Source of the DNA: Actinomadura physcomitrii | GTDB taxonomy: Bacteria > Actinomycetota > Actinomycetes > Streptosporangiales > Streptosporangiaceae | DNA: 64,000 bases | Assembly: GCF_008923205.2 (NCBI RefSeq) | Contig: NZ_WBMS02000033.1 | Span: forward strand, 45,136 to 109,135 | Reading direction: 5' to 3' | Part shown: one piece after another, positions 32,273 through 40,701 of the stretch | Layout: every line of letters begins with the position of its first letter | Numbering within the stretch: position 1 is the stretch's first letter | Translations under genes and position numbers: made by a program | The notes under the pieces: generated by a model | What the model was told of the DNA's origin: nothing | Seen by the model: only the letters and a program-made list of their open reading frames with translations | Databases searched by the model: none

Positions 32273-33166
32273 ATGACTTCCTCGAGACGCGACTTCCTCC
32301 GCACCGCCGTTCTGCTGTCCGCCGCCGTCCCCCTGGCCGCGGCGGGCTGCTCCACGACGGATCCGGACAAGGAGGTCTCCGGCGGCGGCACCCTCGACAA
32401 GGCGAAGAAGGCCGGCAAGATCACGGTCGGGTTCGCCAACGAGGCCCCCTACGGCTACACCGACAAGGACGGCAAGCTGACCGGCGAGGCGCCGGAGCTG
32501 GCCCGCGTCATCTTCAAAAAGCTCGGCATCGACAAGGTCGAGGGCGTCCAGGTCGACTTCGCCGGCCTGATCGGCGGCCTGAACGCCAAGCGGTTCGACG
32601 CGATCGCCGCCGGCATGTTCATCACCCCCGAGCGGTGCGCGTCCGCCGCGTTCGCCAACCCCGAGTACGTCGCCAAGAGCGCGTTCATGGTGCCGAAGGG
32701 CAACCCGAAGAAGCTCACCGACCAGACCTCCCCCGCCAAGGCGGGCGTGACGGTCGGCGTGCTGACCGGCGCGGTCGAGGAGGGCTACGCCAAGAGCAGC
32801 GGCGTCCCCAAGGGCAAGATCAAGACGTTCCAGGACCAGGCCAGCGCCTACGAGGGCCTGAAGTCCGGGCGCATCGACTGCATCTGGCTGACCCGCATCT
32901 CGCTGGCCGACCTGCTGTCCAAGCACCAGGACGGCAAGTACGAGGTGACCGAGGCGTTCACGCCCGTCATCGACGGCAAGGAGCAGCTCGGCGCCGGCGC
33001 GTTCGTGTTCCGCAAGGCCGACTCCGACCTGCTGAACGCCTGGAACGCCCAGCTCGCCGCGCTGGAGAAGGGCAACCAGCTGCTGCCGATCGTGCAGAAG
33101 TTCGGGTTCAGCCAGGCGGAGATGCCGAGCCCGGGCGACACGGCGGCCAAGTTCTGCCAGGGCTGA
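32273..33166 (+). CDS. ehuB: Ectoine/hydroxyectoine-binding lipoprotein
   Basis: Solute-binding protein of an ABC importer. 297 aa from ATG 32273 with AGGAG. The N terminus has a twin-arginine motif (SSRRDFLRTAV) combined with a lipobox (LAAAGC), so it is probably a Tat-exported lipoprotein. The mature domain is a family 3 amino-acid/ectoine-type receptor with KITVGFANEAPYGYTDKDGKLTGEAPELA and FAGLIGGLNAKRFDAIAAGMFITPERC. The directly adjacent ectABCD operon and the gene order B-C-D-A identify it as EhuB rather than a general amino-acid receptor. Confidence 0.92.
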   Translation: MTSSRRDFLRTAVLLSAAVPLAAAGCSTTDPDKEVSGGGTLDKAKKAGKITVGFANEAPYGYTDKDGKLTGEAPELARVIFKKLGIDKVEGVQVDFAGLIGGLNAKRFDAIAAGMFITPERCASAAFANPEYVAKSAFMVPKGNPKKLTDQTSPAKAGVTVGVLTGAVEEGYAKSSGVPKGKIKTFQDQASAYEGLKSGRIDCIWLTRISLADLLSKHQDGKYEVTEAFTPVIDGKEQLGAGAFVFRKADSDLLNAWNAQLAALEKGNQLLPIVQKFGFSQAEMPSPGDTAAKFCQG

Positions 33167-33169
33167 TCG

Positions 33170-33889
33170 GTGTCGGTCGTATTCGACAGCCGGGAGCAGT
33201 GGCTGCACGGCGCGTGGCTGACCGTGCAGCTCACGCTCTACGGCTGCGCGCTGGCGCTGGTGCTCGCCCTGGTCTTCGGGCTGGTGGGCACCTCGCGCCA
33301 CATGTGGCTGCGCGCGCTGAACCGCGTCTACGTCGAGTTCTTCCGCGGCACCGCGACGCTCGTGCTGCTGTACTGGTTCTTCTACGCGCTGCCGCTGGTC
33401 GGCGTGCAGATCAACTCCAAGCTGGTGTGCGCGGTCCTCGCGCTCGGGCTGAACGTCGGCGCCTACGGCGCCGAGGTGGTGCGCGGCTCGGTCAACTCGC
33501 TGCCGAAGGCGCAGGTCGAGGCGGTGATCGCGCTGAACTTCACGCCCTACCAGCGGATGCGGCGCGTCCTGCTGCCGCAGGCGTTCGCGCTGATGCTGCC
33601 GCCGTTCGGCAACCTCGTCATCGAGCTGATGAAGGGGTCGGCGATCGTCTACACGATCGGCCTGGTCGACCTGACGAAGGTGTCGAAGAACGTCCAGGGG
33701 TTCTCGGGTGAGACCGTCGCGCCGTTCCTCGCGGTGCTGGTGTTCTACTTCGTGATCGCGCAGATCCTGCAGCTGCTGGTCCGCTACGCCGAGCGCCGGG
33801 TGGACCGGATGCTCGGCCGCCGCCCGTCCCGCGAGCCGTCGCTGTCGGCGGTGGCCGCCGGGGCGCCCGGAGTGAAGGCGGCGTCCTGA
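33170..33889 (+). CDS. ehuC: Ectoine/hydroxyectoine ABC transporter permease
   Basis: 239 aa from GTG 33170, three bases after the ehuB stop. A polar amino-acid-type permease with about five membrane spans (TVQLTLYGCALALVLALVFGLV, ATLVLLYWFFYALPL and others). The EAA loop is VEAVIALNFTPYQRMRRVLLPQAF. The C-terminal 30 residues are a basic cytoplasmic tail. It overlaps ehuD by one base (TGATG). Confidence 0.92.
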   Translation: MSVVFDSREQWLHGAWLTVQLTLYGCALALVLALVFGLVGTSRHMWLRALNRVYVEFFRGTATLVLLYWFFYALPLVGVQINSKLVCAVLALGLNVGAYGAEVVRGSVNSLPKAQVEAVIALNFTPYQRMRRVLLPQAFALMLPPFGNLVIELMKGSAIVYTIGLVDLTKVSKNVQGFSGETVAPFLAVLVFYFVIAQILQLLVRYAERRVDRMLGRRPSREPSLSAVAAGAPGVKAAS

Positions 33890-34542
33890 TGCAGTGGAAC
33901 TGGAACTACACCTGGGACATCCTCCCCGACCTGCTGGACGGCCTGCGCACCACGGTCGTCGCGACGCTCCTCGGCTACGTGATCGCGCTGCTGCTCGGCA
34001 TGGTGTGGACGCTGCTGCGCCGCTCCCCGAGCCGCGTCTTCAACGGCGTGGTCCGCTGGGTGACCGAGTTCGTCCGGTCGACGCCGCTGATCCCGCAGCT
34101 GTTCTTCGTCTACTACGTGCTGCCGTCGTGGGGGCTGACGATCGGCCCGCTCACCGCCGGCGTCATCACCCTCGGGATCCACTACTCGACCTACACCGCC
34201 GAGGTGTACCGGGCGGGGATCTCCGACATCCCGCGCGGCCAATGGGAGGCGTGCACGGCGCTGAACCTGCCGCGCTCGCGGGTGTGGCTGGACGTGGTGC
34301 TGCCGCAGGCGATCCGCCGGGTGATCCCGACGCTCGGCAACTACCTGATCGCGATGTTCAAGGACTCGCCGCAGCTGCTGGTCATCCAGGTCACCGAGAT
34401 GCTGCTCGCGGCGTACAAGGCCGGCACGGAGAGCTACCGGATGCTCGAGCCGATCACGCTCGTGGGCGTGCTGTTCATCGTCGTCAGCGTCATTTCCTCG
34501 ATTCTCGTCCGCCGCCTGGAGAGGCGTTATGCCACCAACTGA
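33889..34542 (+). CDS. ehuD: Ectoine/hydroxyectoine ABC transporter permease
   Basis: 217 aa, second permease subunit. It starts with an aromatic MQWNWNYTWDILPDLLDGLRTT and then shows about five spans. The EAA loop is WEACTALNLPRSRVWLDVVLPQAI. It is coupled to ehuC at its start and overlaps ehuA by 14 bases at its end. Confidence 0.92.
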   Translation: MQWNWNYTWDILPDLLDGLRTTVVATLLGYVIALLLGMVWTLLRRSPSRVFNGVVRWVTEFVRSTPLIPQLFFVYYVLPSWGLTIGPLTAGVITLGIHYSTYTAEVYRAGISDIPRGQWEACTALNLPRSRVWLDVVLPQAIRRVIPTLGNYLIAMFKDSPQLLVIQVTEMLLAAYKAGTESYRMLEPITLVGVLFIVVSVISSILVRRLERRYATN

Positions 34543-35425
34543 CACCGCACCCGAAGCCCCCACGCCCGAAGAGGAGTCCCCGGGCGTCTCCAAGGAGAAG
34601 AAGGGCGGCCGCGAGGAGGACGGCGACGGCGCGGCGGCCGCGCTGCCGCACGGCGACGCGCCGGGCATCCGCTTCGAGAAGGTCGTCAAGCGGTTCGGCT
34701 CCAACGTCGTGCTGCGCGAGCTGGACTTCGCCGTGGAGCCCGGCGAGCGGGTGACGCTGATCGGGCCGTCCGGATCGGGCAAGACCACGATCCTGCGGCT
34801 GCTGATGACGCTGGAGAAGCTCGACGACGGGCTGATCTGGATCGGCGACGACACCCTGTGGCACATGGACAAGGGGGGCCGCCGCGTCCCGGCGAACCAG
34901 CGGCACCTGCACGAGATGCGCAAGCAGGTCGGCATGGTGTTCCAGCAGTTCAACCTGTTCCCCAACATGAACGTGCTGCGCAACCTCACCGAGGGGCCGG
35001 TGCGGGTGCTCAGGGCGTCCAAGGACGAGGCGGTCGAGCGGGCCCGCGGCCTGCTCGACATGGTCGGGCTCTCCGACAAGGAGAACGCGCACCCCTCGCA
35101 GCTGTCCGGCGGGCAGCAGCAGCGGGTCGCGATCGCGCGGGCGCTCGCCATGCAGCCGAAGGTGCTGCTGCTGGACGAGGTGACCTCCGCGCTGGACCCG
35201 GAGCTCGTCGTCGGCGTGCAGGACCTGCTGCGCGACATCGCCCGCGAGAGCGACCTGACGATGCTGTGCGTCACGCACGAGATGAACTTCGCCAAGGACA
35301 TCTCCAACCGGGTGCTGATGTTCGACCAGGGGCAGATCGTCGAGGAGGGCCCGCCGGACCGGATCTTCGGCGAGCCCGCCGAGCAGCGCACCCGCGACTT
35401 CCTGCAGGCGGTGCTCGCCTCCTGA
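34529..35425 (+). CDS. ehuA: Ectoine/hydroxyectoine ABC transporter ATPase
   Basis: 298 aa. A charged, Glu/Lys-rich leader of about 45 residues precedes the ABC domain, longer than usual. Walker A is IGPSGSGKTT, the Q-loop is VFQQFNLFPNMNVL, the signature is LSGGQQQRVAIARAL, Walker B is VLLLDEVTSALD and the His switch is CVTHEM. It is the last gene of the ehu operon and is followed by a 15-bp hairpin. Confidence 0.93.
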   Translation: MPPTDTAPEAPTPEEESPGVSKEKKGGREEDGDGAAAALPHGDAPGIRFEKVVKRFGSNVVLRELDFAVEPGERVTLIGPSGSGKTTILRLLMTLEKLDDGLIWIGDDTLWHMDKGGRRVPANQRHLHEMRKQVGMVFQQFNLFPNMNVLRNLTEGPVRVLRASKDEAVERARGLLDMVGLSDKENAHPSQLSGGQQQRVAIARALAMQPKVLLLDEVTSALDPELVVGVQDLLRDIARESDLTMLCVTHEMNFAKDISNRVLMFDQGQIVEEGPPDRIFGEPAEQRTRDFLQAVLAS

Positions 35426-35456
35426 GCGCGGCCCGCGGCGGCCGGTCCCGTTCGGC

Positions 35457-35494
35457 ATCGCCCGCGTCCCCGTCGCCCCGGGGACGCGGGCGAT
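35457..35494 (+). terminator. Terminator of the ect/ehu region
   Basis: A perfect 15-bp stem (ATCGCCCGCGTCCCC and its complement) with an 8-nt loop, 32 bases after ehuA. Confidence 0.75.
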
Positions 35495-35557
35495 CTCCGC
35501 CAGGATCGTCCGCCGCCGTCCGGTGGCCCGGCCAGTGTCCGGACCGCCGATGTGCGC

Positions 35558-35563
35558 TACGTT
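35558..35563 (+). promoter_or_regulatory. -10 element placing a transcription start at the GlxA-type gene's ATG
   Basis: TACGTT is followed by exactly six bases and the ATG at 35570, the geometry of a leaderless transcript. No clear -35 and no ribosome site. Confidence 0.45.
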
Positions 35564-35569
35564 CTGGCC

Positions 35570-36538
35570 ATGCCTGCACCTCATGTCGTCGCGGTGCTCG
35601 CGCTGGACGGGGTCGTCGCGTTCGACCTCGCGACGCCGGGCCAGGTGTTCGGGACGACGACCACGGCGGACCTCGCCCCGCTCTACGACGTCCGGGTCTG
35701 CACGCCGCCGGGCGGCGCGCGCACCTCCGCCGCGCTCGGCCGGATGCGGGTGGACGCCCCGTACGGCCTGGACGCGCTGGCGGCGGCGGACACGATCGTC
35801 GTCCCCGGCCACGAGGGCGTCGCGGACGATCCGCCGGGCGAGGCCCTGGACGCGCTGCGGTCCGCGACGGCGCGGGGCGCGCGGATCGCGTCGATCTGCG
35901 TCGGCGCGTTCGCCCTCGCGGCGGCGGGCCTGCTGGACGGGCACCGCGCGACGACGCACTGGCACTACGCGCGCGCTCTTGCGCGGCGGTACCCGCGCGT
36001 GGAGGTCGATCCGTCCGTGCTGTACGTCGACAACGGGCAGGTGCTCACGTCGGCGGGCGTCGCGGCGGGCGTGGACCTGTGCCTGCACATCGTCCGCCGC
36101 GACCACGGCTCGGCGACGGCGGCGCGGACGGCGCGGCGGATCGTCATGCCGCCCCAGCGCGACGGCGGGCAGGCGCAGTTCATCCGGCACGACGAGCCGC
36201 CGGACGGCGGGGCGGCGCTGCAGCCGACGCTGGCGTGGCTGGAGGCGAACCTGCACCGTCCGCTGGTGCTGGACGACATCGCGCGGCAGGCGTCGTGCAG
36301 CGTCCGGACGCTGACCCGGCGGTTCCGGGAGCAGGCCGGGACGACGCCGCAGCAGTGGCTGTCGCACGCGCGGGTGCGCCGCGCGCAGCAGCTGCTGGAG
36401 GACACCGACCTGCCGGTCGAGCGGGTGGCCGCCGAAGCGGGGTTCGGGTCGCCGGTGACGCTGCGCGCGCACTTCGCGCGCCGGGTCGGCGCGTCGCCGC
36501 TGGCCTACCGGGGCGCGTTCCGCGCGCGCTCGCGGTGA
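35570..36538 (+). CDS. GlxA-family transcriptional regulator (DJ-1/PfpI plus AraC HTH)
   Basis: 322 aa from ATG 35570 (an in-frame GTG at 35552 is less likely, see the -10 element). The N-terminal DJ-1/PfpI-like domain has the conserved Cys in ASICVGAFALAAAGLLDGHRATTHW. The C-terminal AraC domain (LEANLHRPLVLDDIARQASCSVRTLTRRFREQAGTTPQQWL...RAQQLLEDTDLPVERVAAEAGFGSPVTLRAHF) carries two helix-turn-helices. The target is unknown. It lies between the ehu terminator and the acyl-CoA genes and could control either or neither. Confidence 0.88.
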   Translation: MPAPHVVAVLALDGVVAFDLATPGQVFGTTTTADLAPLYDVRVCTPPGGARTSAALGRMRVDAPYGLDALAAADTIVVPGHEGVADDPPGEALDALRSATARGARIASICVGAFALAAAGLLDGHRATTHWHYARALARRYPRVEVDPSVLYVDNGQVLTSAGVAAGVDLCLHIVRRDHGSATAARTARRIVMPPQRDGGQAQFIRHDEPPDGGAALQPTLAWLEANLHRPLVLDDIARQASCSVRTLTRRFREQAGTTPQQWLSHARVRRAQQLLEDTDLPVERVAAEAGFGSPVTLRAHFARRVGASPLAYRGAFRARSR

Positions 36539-36560
36539 TCGGCCGCCCCGCCGCCCCACC

Positions 36561-36579
36561 TACCGAATGCTGTTCGGTA
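36561..36579. promoter_or_regulatory. Operator palindrome upstream of the thiolase-fold gene
   Basis: TACCGAA-TGCTG-TTCGGTA, with perfect 7-base arms. It overlaps a TACCGT that could be the -10 element, so a repressor (TetR-type by build) is expected. A closely related palindrome lies at 38187-38205. Confidence 0.65.
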
Positions 36580-36614
36580 CCGTGGCGGTGACGATGCGGG
36601 GAGGGATGCGACGG

Positions 36615-37775
36615 ATGAGCGCTGCGATCGCCGGGCTGGGGATGACCGAGCTCGGCAGGGTGTACGGGCGCAGCCCGCGGCGGCTGGCGGCCGACGCGGT
36701 GCGGCTCGCCGCGGCCGACGCCGGCCTCGGCCTGTCCGACCTGGACGGCCTGCTGGTCAGCCACGGCATGGGCGGCTCGCCCGGGATCGAGCTGGCCGGC
36801 ACGCTCGGCCTGCGGGACCTGCGGCTGCTGACCCAGATGAACGCCTTCGGCGCGACCGCCGGGGCGATGGTGGCGCACGCCGCGATGGCCGTCGCGAGCG
36901 GCACCGCGACCACGGTCGCGTGCGTGTTCGCCGACGCTCCGCTGAAGCCGAAGCAGTCGGCGGGCTCGGCCTACGACCGCAGCGCCCGCGAATGGTACGG
37001 ATACGGCGGCATGACGGCGGCCCTCGGCCTGCGCAGCGTCAACTCCTTCTACGCGCTCGCCGCGCGGCGCCACATGTCCCGGTACGGGACGACGAGCGAG
37101 CAGCTCGGCGCCATCGCGGTCTCGACGCGCGAGTGGGCGGCCCGCAACCCCCTCGCGCAGATGCGCGAGCCGATCACCATCGCCGACCACCAGGCGTCCC
37201 GGTGGGTGTCGGAACCGCTGCACCTGCTGGACTGCTGCCTGGTCTCCAACGGCGCGATCGCCGTGATCGTGACGAGCGCCGACCGCGCCCGCGACCTCGC
37301 CCGGCCGCCCGTCCACCTGTGGGGATGGGGGCAGGGCCACCCCGGGCACCGCAGGGAGCGCGGCAGCGGCTTCGGCCTGACCACCGGCGCCGCGTCCTCC
37401 GGCGCGACCGCGATGAAGATGGCCGGGATCACCCCGTCCGACGTGGACGTGTGCGAGCTGTACGACTGCTACACCTACACCGTCCTCGTGTCCCTGGAGG
37501 ACTACGGGTTCTGCGCCAAGGGCGAGGGCGGCGCGTTCGCCGCGTCCGGCGCCCTCGGCCCCGGCGGGTCGCTGCCCACCAACACCGGCGGCGGGCAGCT
37601 GTCGGCGTACTACATGTGGGGCTTCACCCCGCTGTCGGAGGCCGTGATCCAGGCGCGCGGCGACGGCGGGGAGCGGCAGGCGCCGCGCAGCGACGTCGTC
37701 CTCGTCAGCGGCAACGGCGGCATCCTCGACCACCACTCGACCCTGATCGTCAGCCCGCACCCGAAGGGAGCCTGA
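36615..37775 (+). CDS. Thiolase-fold acyl-CoA enzyme lacking the catalytic Cys (Ltp2-like retro-aldolase candidate)
   Basis: 386 aa from ATG 36615 (GGGGAGGG upstream). The SCP2/lipid-transfer thiolase fold is clear, but the segment that normally holds the nucleophilic Cys reads MNAFGATAGAMVAHAAMAV, with no Cys. VCELYDCYTYTVLVSLEDYGFC is typical of Ltp2-type proteins, whose known members use tyrosines for retro-aldol cleavage of steroid acyl-CoA side chains together with a DUF35 protein. The next gene, three bases away, is a DUF35 protein. I therefore prefer a DUF35-dependent acyl-CoA aldolase over a thiolase; the substrate is unknown. Confidence 0.8.
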   Translation: MSAAIAGLGMTELGRVYGRSPRRLAADAVRLAAADAGLGLSDLDGLLVSHGMGGSPGIELAGTLGLRDLRLLTQMNAFGATAGAMVAHAAMAVASGTATTVACVFADAPLKPKQSAGSAYDRSAREWYGYGGMTAALGLRSVNSFYALAARRHMSRYGTTSEQLGAIAVSTREWAARNPLAQMREPITIADHQASRWVSEPLHLLDCCLVSNGAIAVIVTSADRARDLARPPVHLWGWGQGHPGHRRERGSGFGLTTGAASSGATAMKMAGITPSDVDVCELYDCYTYTVLVSLEDYGFCAKGEGGAFAASGALGPGGSLPTNTGGGQLSAYYMWGFTPLSEAVIQARGDGGERQAPRSDVVLVSGNGGILDHHSTLIVSPHPKGA

Positions 37776-37778
37776 CCG

Positions 37779-38180
37779 ATGGACATCGGCGTCCTGCGGC
37801 GCGACGGCCGCACCGACCCGTTCTTCGACGGCACCGCCGCCGGCCGGCTCGTGATCAGGCGCTGCGAGGCGTGCGAGCGCTGGTACGCGCCGGACGCGGG
37901 CGGCTGCCCCGAGTGCGGCGAGGAGGATCTGGCCTGGGCGGACGCGAGCGGTGAGGCGACCCTGGTGACCTGGACCGCCGTCCACGGCCGGCCCGCCGAG
38001 GACGGCACCGCCCCGCCGCCGGCGCACCTGGCGCTGGTCGAGCTGGCCGAGGGCCCGTGGATGTACGCGCGGCTGGACGGCGTCTCCGGCGGCGACCTGC
38101 GCGAGGGGCTGCCGCTGCGGGCCTGTTTCGAGCACCCGGACGAGGGCGAGTCGTACGTGCTGTTCCGGCCCGCCGGCTGA
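37779..38180 (+). CDS. DUF35 zinc-ribbon/OB-fold protein, partner of the thiolase-fold enzyme
   Basis: 133 aa. The zinc ribbon has two Cys pairs (CEAC and CPEC, residues about 29-48: RRCEACERWYAPDAGGCPEC), followed by the OB-fold (ATLVTWTAVHGRP...LALVELAEGPWMYARLDG). DUF35 proteins bind acyl-CoA and form complexes with thiolase-like enzymes such as Ltp2-ChsH2. The gene follows the thiolase-fold gene after three bases, so a complex is very likely. Confidence 0.88.
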   Translation: MDIGVLRRDGRTDPFFDGTAAGRLVIRRCEACERWYAPDAGGCPECGEEDLAWADASGEATLVTWTAVHGRPAEDGTAPPPAHLALVELAEGPWMYARLDGVSGGDLREGLPLRACFEHPDEGESYVLFRPAG

Positions 38181-38186
38181 GCCCTG

Positions 38187-38205
38187 GACCGAATGACGTT
38201 CGGCC
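38187..38205. promoter_or_regulatory. Second copy of the acyl-CoA gene operator
   Basis: CCGAA-TGACG-TTCGG is a perfect 5-base-arm dyad inside GACCGAA/TTCGGCC. It shares ACCGAATG-NN-GTTCGG with the site at 36561. It is followed by TAGCGT (38209-38214), seven bases before the ATG of the next gene. Confidence 0.6.
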
Positions 38206-38221
38206 CGTTAGCGTCGGGGAC

Positions 38222-39370
38222 ATGAACACCGAGGTCTGCGCCGCGTTCGGGATCGAGTTCCCGCTGTTCGCCTTCAGCCACTGCCGCGACGTCGTCGCCG
38301 CCGTCACCAACGCCGGCGGCTTCGGCGTCCTCGGCGCCGTCGCCTACACCCCCGACCGGCTGGAGGAGGAGCTGCGCTGGATCGACGACCGCGTCGGCGG
38401 CCGCCCCTACGGCGTCGACGTGCTCGTCCCCGGCCGGATCGACGAGTCCGCGGAGCGCGCCGGACGCGGCGAGGGCGGCCTCGACACCATGCTCGCCGCC
38501 GTCCCGCAGGAGCACTGGGACTTCCTCATCGGCCTGTTCGGCAAGTACGACGTCCCGCTGCCGGACTTCGAGAAGGCCAGGCAGTCCAACGCGCGCGGCG
38601 GCACCCAGGTCACCAAGGAGGGCGCGACCGAGCTGATCGAGGTGTCCCTCGCGCACCCGATCCGGCTCATCGCCAGCGCCCTCGGCACCCCGCCGCCGAT
38701 CATGGTGGAGAAGGCCAAGGCCGCCGGCATCCCGGTCGCCGCGCTCGTCGGGACGTCCGAGCACGCCCGCCGCCAGGTCGCCGCCGGCGTCGACCTCGTC
38801 ATCGCTCAGGGCGGCGAGGCCGGCGGGCACACCGGCGAGATCTCCACGATGGTGCTGGTCCCCGAGGTCGTCGACACCGTCGCACCGGTGCCCGTCCTCG
38901 CCGCCGGCGGCATCGCCACCGGCCGCCAGATGGCCGCCGCGCTCGCACTCGGCGCGTCCGGCGTCTGGTGCGGGTCGGTCTGGCTCACCACCGAGGAGGC
39001 CGAGACGGCGCCCGCCGTCAAGGCGAAGATGCTCGCCGCGACGTCCCGCGACACCGTCCGCTCCCGCTCCCGCACCGGCAAGCCCGCCCGCCAGCTCCGG
39101 TCCGCCTGGACCGACGAGTGGGAGGGCCCGGGCAGCCCCGGGCCGCTCGGGATGCCGCTGCAGATGATCGTCGCCGAGGGCGCGATGCGGCAGATCACCA
39201 AGGTCGCCGAGTCCGGCAACCCCGGCGCCCGCGCGCTCGCCAACTACTTCGTCGGCCAGTGCGTCGGCCTGATGAACACCGTCAAACCGGCCCGCCGGGT
39301 CGTCTACGACATGGTCGAGGAGTTCGCCGGCGCCGTCGAGCGCCTCAACGCCATCACCTCCGCCGACTGA
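38222..39370 (+). CDS. Nitronate monooxygenase-family flavoprotein (IpdC/2-nitropropane-dioxygenase-like)
   Basis: 382 aa TIM-barrel FMN enzyme. The start MNTEVCAAFGIEFPLFAFSHCRDVVAAVTNAGGFGVLGA, GVDLVIAQGGEAGGHTGEIS with the conserved His, and PVPVLAAGGIATGRQMAAALALGASGVWCGS are family signatures. Long inserts (residues 60-110 and about 280-320) resemble the actinobacterial acyl-CoA-associated subgroup, which includes IpdC of steroid-ring degradation. ATG 38222 is seven bases after a -10-like TAGCGT. The shared operator ties it to the thiolase-fold/DUF35 pair, suggesting one degradative pathway. True nitronate oxidation is less likely. Confidence 0.8.
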   Translation: MNTEVCAAFGIEFPLFAFSHCRDVVAAVTNAGGFGVLGAVAYTPDRLEEELRWIDDRVGGRPYGVDVLVPGRIDESAERAGRGEGGLDTMLAAVPQEHWDFLIGLFGKYDVPLPDFEKARQSNARGGTQVTKEGATELIEVSLAHPIRLIASALGTPPPIMVEKAKAAGIPVAALVGTSEHARRQVAAGVDLVIAQGGEAGGHTGEISTMVLVPEVVDTVAPVPVLAAGGIATGRQMAAALALGASGVWCGSVWLTTEEAETAPAVKAKMLAATSRDTVRSRSRTGKPARQLRSAWTDEWEGPGSPGPLGMPLQMIVAEGAMRQITKVAESGNPGARALANYFVGQCVGLMNTVKPARRVVYDMVEEFAGAVERLNAITSAD

Positions 39371-39393
39371 CCGCCCCCGCTCGGCAACCCGCT

Positions 39394-40362
39394 CTAGGAC
39401 GGCGCCGCCACGACGAGCCGGCCGTCCGCCACGGTGACGGCGGTGCCGAAATCGGCGCACGCGGCGGTGAACCGGTCGAAGATCCAGTCCCGGTCGGCGG
39501 GGCCGGCGAGGCGGGTGCGGGCGAAGTCCAGGCGCAGCGGGACGGCCTCGGCGCGGGACGGCCCGTCCGGCCCGAAGGCGACCAGGAACAGCAGGCCGAG
39601 ATCGTTGCGCAGCAGGTCGGACACCACGTAGTCGTCGATGAGGTCGCCCATGTCGAACAGGACCGGCCAGGCGACGCCGTGGAAGACGTGCGCGGAGCTG
39701 CCCGCGACGAGCGACGCGCCCGCCTCCACCAGCTCCTTCGCCGCCCGCCGCACGTAGCGGAGCGGTTCGCCGGTCATGTTCGGACCCCAGTGCGGCATGA
39801 CCAGGACGGCGTCGTTCTCCCGGGCGAGCGCGCCGATCTCCTCCCGAAGCCAGCCGGGCACCCCCCGCTCCAGGTCGGCGAGCGCGACGCCCGGCCGGCC
39901 GGGCCCGGCGGCGAAGTCGGCGGGGTGGTCGGTGAAGCCGGCGACGGCGACGCGCAGCCCGCCCGCCTCCAGCACCACCGGCGCGCGCGCCTCGCGGAGC
40001 CCCGGGCCCGCACCGACGCTGCGCACGCCCGCGGCGCCGAGGTGCGCGAGGGTGTCCTCCAGGGCGTCAGGTCCGAAGTCGAGCGCGTGGTTGTTGGCGA
40101 GGGTCACGCAGTCGACCCCGAGGTCGAGGAGCGCCTCGACGGCGTCCGGCGGCGCGCGGAAGTGGAACGGCTTGCCCGGCGCGTCCCAGGGGCGTCCGCG
40201 GGACGACACGCAGCACTCGAGGTTCAGCACGGCGAGATCGGCCTCGTCGAACACCGCCCGCACATCCGGGGCGAACAGGCCGTGCGGGCCGGACGCGGCG
40301 ATCCGCTCCGCCACGCCGCGTCCGAGCATCGTGTCCCCCGCGAGGGCCACTGTGACGGTCAT
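39394..40362 (-). CDS. CapA-family metallophosphatase-like protein
   Basis: 322 aa from ATG 40362, preceded by GGGGAGG. The PGA_cap fold has GDTMLGRG, LNLECCVSS, LANNHALDFG, MPHWGPN and SSAHVFHG, covering the metal ligands of the calcineurin-like superfamily. There is no signal peptide or membrane anchor, unlike CapA of Bacillus, so it is probably a cytosolic phosphoesterase of unknown substrate. It is convergent with the nitronate-monooxygenase-like gene. Confidence 0.85.
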   Translation of the reverse strand: MTVTVALAGDTMLGRGVAERIAASGPHGLFAPDVRAVFDEADLAVLNLECCVSSRGRPWDAPGKPFHFRAPPDAVEALLDLGVDCVTLANNHALDFGPDALEDTLAHLGAAGVRSVGAGPGLREARAPVVLEAGGLRVAVAGFTDHPADFAAGPGRPGVALADLERGVPGWLREEIGALARENDAVLVMPHWGPNMTGEPLRYVRRAAKELVEAGASLVAGSSAHVFHGVAWPVLFDMGDLIDDYVVSDLLRNDLGLLFLVAFGPDGPSRAEAVPLRLDFARTRLAGPADRDWIFDRFTAACADFGTAVTVADGRLVVAAPS

Positions 40363-40439
40363 CGGCACCTCCCCTCACGCTGCCCCTACCCCCTGCGGAA
40401 GAAGCGATTCCGCGGAGTCGATCATGCGGCCGGGCCGGA

Positions 40440-40655
40440 TTGTCGGACCCCGATGGCAGGGTGGGCGCGTCTTGGGTACGCGATGTGCAGGAGGGGTGCA
40501 TTGGTCAGCCACCCGACTCCTTCGCCGACTCCCACTTCTTCACGGCCGACATCGGGGAGGCCGTCCTCACCCGGATCGAAGGACCGGCCATGGTCGTCGA
40601 CCTGTGGCGGCCCGGCCGGGGACTGCGGACCCTCCGCCGCGCCGACCCGTCCTGA
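40440..40655 (+). CDS. Small hypothetical protein
   Basis: 71 aa if started at TTG 40440; GTG 40485 would give 56 aa. From residue 25 on, codons have almost exclusively G/C third positions and the product is protein-like (SFADSHFFTADIGEAVLTRIEGPAMVVDLWRPGRG). A 14-bp hairpin follows 13 bases after the stop, supporting a real transcript on this strand. No family is recognised. Confidence 0.4.
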   Translation: MSDPDGRVGASWVRDVQEGCIGQPPDSFADSHFFTADIGEAVLTRIEGPAMVVDLWRPGRGLRTLRRADPS

Positions 40656-40668
40656 GTCCGGCCGGGCC

Positions 40669-40701
40669 GCTCACAGCGGCGGCCGTCCCGCCGCTGTGAG
40701 C
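40669..40701 (+). terminator. Hairpin after the small ORF
   Basis: A perfect 14-bp stem GCTCACAGCGGCGG/CCGCCGCTGTGAGC with a 5-nt loop. Confidence 0.65.

Noticed and set aside
36180..39460. Long minus-strand frames opposite the thiolase-fold, DUF35 and nitronate-monooxygenase-like genes
   Set aside because: Compositional shadows; the plus-strand products have recognisable motifs and ribosome sites.
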